Shown here: positions 58,199-64,000 of the stretch, piece by piece
Position numbering within the stretch: position 1 is the stretch's first letter
How the letters are laid out: every line of letters starts with the position of its first letter
DNA from: Arcuatula senhousia
Taxonomy: Eukaryota > Mollusca > Bivalvia > Mytilida > Mytilidae
Assembly: GCA_963971305.1 (NCBI GenBank)
Contig: OZ020303.1
Location: 40,412,106-40,476,105 of the forward strand
Length of the DNA: 64,000 nucleotides
Direction: 5' to 3'
Made by a program: the position numbers and the translations under genes
The notes under the pieces: model-generated
The model's database searches: none
Told to the model about the DNA's origin: nothing
Seen by the model: only the letters and a program-made list of their open reading frames with translations

Positions 58199-58980
58199 AT
58201 TGAGCTCGTAAACTTTTGTAAATTATAAATTTGTGATAACATACAGTTACATATGTTATACTTCTTGCATACCAATTTAAAAAAAAAAGTTGTTCACAAA
58301 TTGTAATAGGGATTTTCTGCAAATTTCTTAGTCCAAAGGGCCATAACTCCCACAAAAATTTGCAGTTCCTTAATTCCTTGAAATATGCACAAATACATAT
58401 ACATAAATGTAGTGTACTTCTTGCATTTCGTTAAAATTCACCCTGTCGTATATGAGGAGTTGCGTTCACCAACTTAAATCAGATGCTCGATTATTCTTCC
58501 TACAAGATAATGCTTATTTCGACCTGTTCAGACAAGGAAACCGGAGGTGCAATTTTTTTTAGAGAAGACAGAAACTGGAAAAAAATAAAATTAAAAGTAA
58601 AACTTTTATATTCTGTACAAACTGAAGGCAGCAGCAACTACTATAATAGGATAAGCAGGCTTAACACAAATGCTATCCAAGACATGTATGTACATTTTGA
58701 ATGATGTCAACGTTGGAAATGCCATAAATGTCTCTAAAAACAACATTAATGGAAGGAAAACAATTTGATTATAAAACTAAAATTGAAAACACCTTTTAAA
58801 TCCCAAAATCCTAAGTGTTCCTTGTGTCGCATGAGAAGAGAATAAATTTGGTCGGAATTGTCCATAAAATCTCTGATATAACATATGAAGAAAATCTGTC
58901 TACATCACTCCACCCAAAGTCTTGGAGATCCCAATGATAGAGGTGAAACTGTACGTGACAATGCTTAGATGTGGGGCCCT
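58199..58980 (+). pseudogene. Tandem unit 1: repeat leader plus decayed coding segment (N-terminal part)
   Basis: It opens 'attgagctcgtaaactttt' and 'cagttacatatgttatactt', then 'agtccaaagggccataactc'. From about 58480 an open frame reads 'TCSDKETGGAIF', 'NWKKIKLKVKLLYSVQTEG' and 'SRLNTNAIQDMYV', then shifts frame into 'NDVNIGNAINVSKN'-like text and later 'EKRINLVGIVHKISDITYEE'. The unit closes with a family E-like end 'gatgtggggccctaataac'. The protein is not one I know. Units 2 and 3 repeat this order, and the uninterrupted TTAA at 58661 is the empty site for the insertion in unit 2. Confidence 0.6.
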
Positions 58981-59093
58981 AATAACAATTGAGCTCGTAA
59001 TTTTTTGCAATTATGCAAATTAAATATTTGTGCTAACATACACAGTTACATATGTTATACTTCTTGCATACCAAGTTTCGTTTAATTTCAGTT

Positions 59094-59590
59094 GTCCCGT
59101 GCGGGGCCCGGGTGGCGAATAGGCCCGCAGCAGAGCCTAGCTTGTCGTAAGAGGCGACTAAGGGTCTTGGGATTCTGACATCGGGTCAGTGCTCAGCCCA
59201 CAGAGCGACCAAGTGTGTACCCTAGGTGGCTGAATAGGGTAGCCCTCGTCCGCGGGGGTTGTCAGGTCTATAATACGGAAACCCTGACCGCCGACCATAG
59301 TGGGCCAACGTGTGTGGAGAGTGCCACGCTTCATGCACGTAAAAGACCCCTTTGTGGACCGCCCAGTAGTGCACCACATAGGCTAAATTTTCCGCCCCTA
59401 CCCACCTCTCCCCTTTTTCCTGTGGTTCTTCAAAATTTACCGGTCCTTTGTTTCCCACCCCATCTCCATATTTCATTTATCATCATCATTTCATGTTCAT
59501 TTTATCATCCTTTTCATGTTCATCGCCTGTATATAACCTATATAGCGTTGCACGGGCGTAAAACACCAACTCACTCACTAACTCACTCAC
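59094..59590 (+). repeat. Family A SINE-like repeat, copy A9, full length
   Basis: From 'gtcccgtgcggggcccgggt' to '(actc)n'. Nearly identical to A5 and A6, therefore young. Absent from the paralogous tandem units at 58199 and 61590. The 136-residue open frame here is repeat sequence. Confidence 0.85.
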
Positions 59591-59815
59591 TCTGTAGTTT
59601 AAGAGAAGTTGCGTTCAGAAACTAAAATCAGATGCAAGATTTTTCTTCACACGAGAATGCTCACTATGACCTGTGCAAACAGAGAAACTGGAGGTGCAAA
59701 GTATTAGAGAGCAAGACAGAAACTGGAAAAAAATGAAATTAATTAAAAGTAACACTTTTGTCCCCCGTGCAACTTAAGGCAGCAACAACTACTACAATGT
59801 GATGAGCAGCCTTAA

Positions 59816-60363
59816 GGTGTCTCGGGGCTATTAGAATTCTACTATAGATTTTTTTTCATTTTTGGCACATTGATAGACCTTAATGCATAGATAAAAAATA
59901 TCAAGTAAAAAGAGGGGGTCACCATTCATTTTAAAGCTCTAGCAGCTTTCTAAAAATAGCAAAATTTCAATATTTTTATATAGAATATATAGGGAGAAAA
60001 GCTATAGAGGCACCTAAAGAACAACTCCTACTATAGAATCAGTTCAAAATCTAAAAGAAATCCCGATTTCTAAAGCTCTTCGAAATTGTATGAAAAAAAC
60101 ATAGGGTCACCGTTCATTTTTTCAAGATATTCACTAAAATTGATAATTTTCCTATTCATTCTACATAAATTATCTCCCTTTGATTTAGTACGGGAAATTC
60201 TTAAAATTATTAAAAAGACCTATTTTGTATTACAATTGCTCGTAATTTGTTAAAATATATTATTATATATAGTTTTTGTCTGAAATATCCAGTTAATTTA
60301 TCAATTTTATACAAAATACCAATATGTGCAAAAAGATGCTCAGTAGAAAAGCCTCGAGCCACC
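59816..60363. mobile_element. TTAA-flanked MITE-like element, copy J2
   Basis: 548 bp between TTAA at 59812-59815 and TTAA at 60364-60367. Ends 'ggtgtctcggggc' and 'gcctcgagccacc' are imperfect inverses (11 of 13). The paralogous units contain a single TTAA at the same spot ('caggcttaacacaaatgc' at 58657 and 'agcaaccttaatacaaatg' at 62221), directly showing insertion with TTAA duplication. The same family occurs at 32558-33104. Confidence 0.9.
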
Positions 60364-61260
60364 TTAACACAGATACTATCCAAGTCATGTATGTACCTTC
60401 TGACCTGGTAAGGGCATTCAAGGCAGGAAAATTCTACAATTTAAATGATGTCAACATTGGAAATGCCATAAATGTCTCTAAAACAACAACAATAATGGAA
60501 GGAAAACAATTTGATTATAAAACAAATAAAATAGAAGAAGACAATTTAAATCCAAAAATCCTAAGTGTTCCCGAGGCAATTGCATCGCATGAGAAGAGAA
60601 TAAATTTGGTCTGAACTGTCCATAAAATCTCTGATATAACATTTTTAATGATAACCCAAAATGCCAGAGGAAAATCTGTGTAAATCACTTGGAGATCCCA
60701 ATGACAGAGGTGAAGCTGTGGGGGGACAAGGCTTCTCTTCACAACCCAGAAATAGATGGTCAAGTAACCATTTCAAACCTCTACCTTCAGACCAATAAGG
60801 GGAAGCTTGATGGGAACTCGAGTAGTACCACTGAGGTGAAGGTTTTGGACCAAGAAGAAAAAGATATGGTAGGGGAAGTCGAAGGGGCTAGTTTTGATGT
60901 GATGAATTCCTAATGCAAGATATGTTTTTAATAAGACGAACTATATACAATAGCTAAAAACTTGTTATCGAAGATTTTTGTCCAACTGGAGTATATAAGC
61001 CAGCAGTTTAAATGATAGTAAAGTTTTTCGGCAACGACATTACAAAAATAAATTATATCAGAATCATGGCAAAAAAGAAAAGCGAGCTGGCAAATGAAAC
61101 TCCAATGTAATTAGAGACTCCTCACAGTATTTAAGGAAAATCTATGTATGCTATCAATACAGTCAAACCTGCCTTGGCCATCACTTAATTAAGCAATCAC
61201 CTTTTTTTCTCTAATTTTATTAAATGACAAATAAGCCTAGCAGCCACTTTTCTTTTATAG

Positions 61261-61583
61261 GTATAAACAGATTTGCATGAACTTTTAATATGCAAATCAT
61301 GACATGCTACTTAGCGGCTGTACAAAGTTTCAGAATTGTATTTTTAATAGTTTTTGAGTTTTAGTGTTCACAAAGTCCACTTCTCGAAATCTGTGATTTT
61401 CGATAAAAAAGAAGTTTTTTTTTTCAAAAATATTTCACATTTTTGCATCAAATTTTAATATGAAAATAATGACATGCTACTTGGAAGCTGTACAAAATTT
61501 CAGAACTGTGTTGTTAATAGTTTTAGTGTTCACAAGAATTGTTGACGGACGGGCAAATTGAAAACATTCGATGCAGGGCCCTA
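61261..61583 (+). repeat. Family E element, copy E3 (partial)
   Basis: Two monomers ('aatatgcaaatcatgacatg' near 61291 and a diverged one near 61457) and the 3' end 'ttgttgacggacgggcaaat' ... 'cgatgcagggccctaataac'. The 5' end is missing. Confidence 0.65.
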
Positions 61584-61589
61584 ATAACG

Positions 61590-62235
61590 ATTGAGCTCGT
61601 ACACTTTTGCGAATTAGAAATTTGTGCTAACATACACAGTTACATATGTTATTCTTCTTGCATACCAAGTTTCGTTAAATTCTGTTCAAAAGTTAGAGGA
61701 GTTTTGTTCACAAACTGTAATAAGGATTTTCTGCGAATTTATAAGTCCAAAGGGTAATAACTCCCACAAAAATTTGCAGATCCTACATTCCTTGTAATAT
61801 GCAAAACTACACATGGTGTTCTTTTTGCTTACCAAGTTTCGTTAAAGTCTGTTCATTAGTTTAAGATTAGTTGCATTCACAAACTAAAATCAGGATTTCT
61901 GCAAATTTCTTAGTCCAAAGGGCCATAACTGACAGAAAAATTTGCAAATCCTAAATTCCTTGTAATATGCACAACTACACATAGTGCACTTCTTGCATTT
62001 CGTAAAAATTCACTCTGTAGTATAAGAGGAGTTGCGTTTACCAACTAAAATCAGATGCACGATTCTTCTTACACGATAATGCTTATTTCGACCTGTGCAA
62101 ACAAGGAAACCGGAGGTGCAAATTTTTTAGAGAGAAAGCAAGACAGAAACTGGAAAAAAATAATTTAAACTTTTATCCTCTGTACAAACTAAAGGCAGCA
62201 GCAACTGCTATAATGGGATAAGCAACCTTAATACA
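61590..62235 (+). pseudogene. Tandem unit 3: repeat leader plus start of the decayed coding segment
   Basis: It opens with 'attgagctcgtacacttttg'. It contains two copies of the monomer 'agtccaaaggg..ataact', and then the coding-like text 'tcgacctgtgcaaacaagga', 'aaaccggaggtgcaaat', 'gacagaaactgg' seen in units 1 and 2. It stops being similar just after the TTAA empty site at 62228-62231. Frameshifted and 3'-truncated. Confidence 0.55.
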
Positions 62236-64000
62236 AATGTAGCGATATCGGAGGATCCGCCATCTCGGGTGCTGCTATCTGTCAAATAGAAAGTAGGTCA
62301 CCATAAAATCTATCTATATTTTACGATCCACTGTCATTTTTATTGTTTAAAATGCATAATTGTAACAGATTCATCCTTGAAGAAAACATAAAATGTTCAT
62401 TTGGCTTACGGGTTGGCTTATCAAGCTCAACGAGACATCTAAAGTCAATAGAAATTTTACTTCCGGAAATTTATGGAAGCCGACATTTTGACTATCTGAT
62501 CATAGTCACATGTAAAATCACCTGACCACCATTTTCTTATGACGTAAAACACATTCTTCCGTATCTCGTAAGAAAGATGAGAAATGGCTGAACAAAACGG
62601 TACAAAATGTATGCAGGTTGCCAGCAAAAATGTTTGTCCCAGAAGTCGCTTTGAAGCAAATATTGGTCAACTTCAACAATGATTTGATCAAATTTGAAGA
62701 AGCTTCGAACATATGCGACCATGTATAACTGAGAAACAATAATAAAAAAGGATGAAAACATCAAAACAAAAGAAACTGGTCTCAGCGCAAATTAGCGCAA
62801 ATATTTTTTTTGACGGACCCAAAATCATACTCCAAAAATTAACAAAAGTTATTTCCCTTAAATACTTCCGGTTTGTTGCCTTTTAACCGAATTTGGGTCC
62901 AAATGCCTTGAAATGGGTAATAAAGTTTATTGTTTTGCCCATTTACATGTTTTGCTGTATTTTTGAGTGCAACTACTCCTTCTGTTTAACTAAAATAGTT
63001 ATAACCCCCACTTTATATAGTGATAGGGGTGTCCGTCCGTCCTTCCGTTACACTTCAGGGTACCCATCTGTTATCCGCAACTCCTCCTTAACCCCGCGAT
63101 GGATTTTCATGAAACTTACACATAATCTTTGTGGCATAATGTAAATGTACACCTACTATTTTATAATTTGATCAGAATGAATTGTGGGGGATGGGGGGTT
63201 ATTTATTTGTGATCTGCGGCTCACAGTTTTTCTAGTTCTAACTGTGACCGTAGAAAAAATGCATATTTGATTTGAAATCAAATCCTCTTGCTCTGACACT
63301 TTATTTTTATACAACCCCAGTAAAGTTTGTGGACTTATTATTGTATGAATATATGTAGCTGTTGTCTTTGTCGTTGTCATCTGTCCCAATTGTTCGAATT
63401 GGTTTTTGTCTTTTGTAGATTACTACGTCATATTAGATGAATTTTTTTTCAACCAGTTATCAACGACTTCCACCTCCCAGTCCCAGCTTAAATAAAAGTC
63501 AGCCGACTAGTTATAGTGTATTAGAGGTAAAAAAAAAACCTTTCTTAGCCAAACTAATATATCATTGTGTGAGGTATACATTTGTATATGTATTGACACT
63601 CTTATAGCAAGAATTAAGAAGAAAATTCATGAAAAAGTTGAAATTAAAGATAATGTAGTGCGATTGGATCTATTTACGTCTGTGTTTGGTCTGCCTTTAC
63701 AAAATTTGGAATAAGTTTATTTTTTTAATGTTGTTGATCCAAAGTAAAAAAAAATGCTTCTATAAAGGTATTTTCTCCTTCATTCTTGCTAAATCTTACA
63801 TGTATCTACTTATAGCTTAGCCAAAAAAAGTATATTATATGTGTGTGTTTTCTGCTTTCCTACCCTTCTACCTGATTTTATTGTTTTTCTAAGAAAAAAA
63901 AAGCATTACAAAAATCTGAAATACTGAAAAAAATATCCTGTAGGGATCTGAAAATTTTTAAAAATAAAATACCAACCCTGGCCATTTTTGCTTGAAGCAG
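62236..64000. other. Intergenic, no supportable gene
   Basis: AT-rich. Around 63030-63130 there is a dispersed-repeat fragment with 'gtccgtccgtccttccgtta' and 'gattttcatgaaacttacac', in the style of family H monomers. Overlapping frames at 62518-62764 and 63156-63389 have no recognisable domain. Confidence 0.4.

Larger units (their letters stand above)
58988..60913 (+). pseudogene. Tandem unit 2: decayed gene with OB-fold-like C-terminus, split by A9 and a TTAA element
   Basis: The leader (58988-59093) is cut by family A (59094-59590). Coding text resumes near 59625, is split at TTAA by a 548-bp element (59816-60363), and continues 'DTIQVMYVPSDLVRAFKAGK', 'FYNLNDVNIGNAINVSK', 'ILSVPEAIASHEKRINLV' to a stop at 60612. 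After a frameshift it reads 'EIPMTEVKLWGDKASLH', 'NPEIDGQVTISNLYLQTNKG', 'SSTTEVKVLD' (60689-60913). The combination 'LVGxVHKIS ... VKLWGDKA ... GQVTISNL' is what an RPA-like single-stranded-DNA-binding OB fold looks like; that is inference from pattern only. RPA-like proteins are carried by some Helitron-class elements, so a mobile origin is plausible. Confidence 0.5.

Noticed and set aside
1..64000. CRISPR arrays, operons, ribosome-binding sites or bacterial genes
   Set aside because: The spliced GPCR, low coding density and eukaryotic mobile elements rule out a prokaryotic reading. The tandem repeats lack regular spacer structure.
1..64000. tRNA genes
   Set aside because: No cloverleaf with A and B boxes was recognised by eye on either strand. 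A dedicated scan could still find one.

Overview
This window looks like AT-rich nuclear DNA of a bivalve mollusc, probably a mussel (Mytilidae). The evidence is a spliced animal GPCR gene, very low coding density, and dispersed repeats I associate from memory with bivalve or mussel genomes, such as a unit containing 'acgcgcgtttcgtctattc' and recurrent 'acatgtacatgta'. No database could be searched, so the taxon is an inference.

The only convincing intact host gene is a two-exon prostanoid (prostaglandin E2/EP4-like) receptor on the + strand: exon 1 19593-20372, a 1,375-bp GT-AG intron, exon 2 21748-22191, 407 residues, with a candidate AATAAA at 22245. A possible orphan 3' terminal exon lies at 28584-28772 with an AATAAA about 95 bp after its stop.

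Nearly everything else is layered mobile DNA. (i) 7610-11290, minus strand: a decayed tyrosine recombinase (all of R, HxxR and Y can be read) followed by an SGNH-hydrolase-like domain. It is cut by a 1.74-kb inverted-repeat element and by a truncated LINE end. (ii) Long inverted-repeat (foldback) elements lie at 3973-5740, 9113-10856, 11289-14030, 15973-16914, 26187-27168 and 33877-37291, several with other repeats nested inside. (iii) At least five families (B, E, G, H, I) share one build: 10-18 bp inverted repeats near the ends, internal 100-180 bp tandem monomers and a compact hairpin at the 3' end. This matches Helentron-associated non-autonomous elements. (iv) A ~490-bp SINE-like family (A) is present in about nine copies, two with 13-bp target-site duplications. 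(v) A 547-548 bp family flanked by TTAA is present twice, and one copy can be checked against paralogous empty sites. (vi) C-terminal remnants of reverse-transcriptase ORFs lie at 14199-14470, 31676-32029, 47552-47863 and 49281-49380.

The right end (58199-62235) is a tandem triplication of a unit carrying a decayed coding sequence, whose best-preserved C-terminal part reads like an RPA-type OB fold. Only the middle unit carries the A and TTAA insertions, which gives a relative order of events.

Most long reading frames here are chance frames or repeat sequence. Family A alone produces many near-identical spurious ORFs on both strands.
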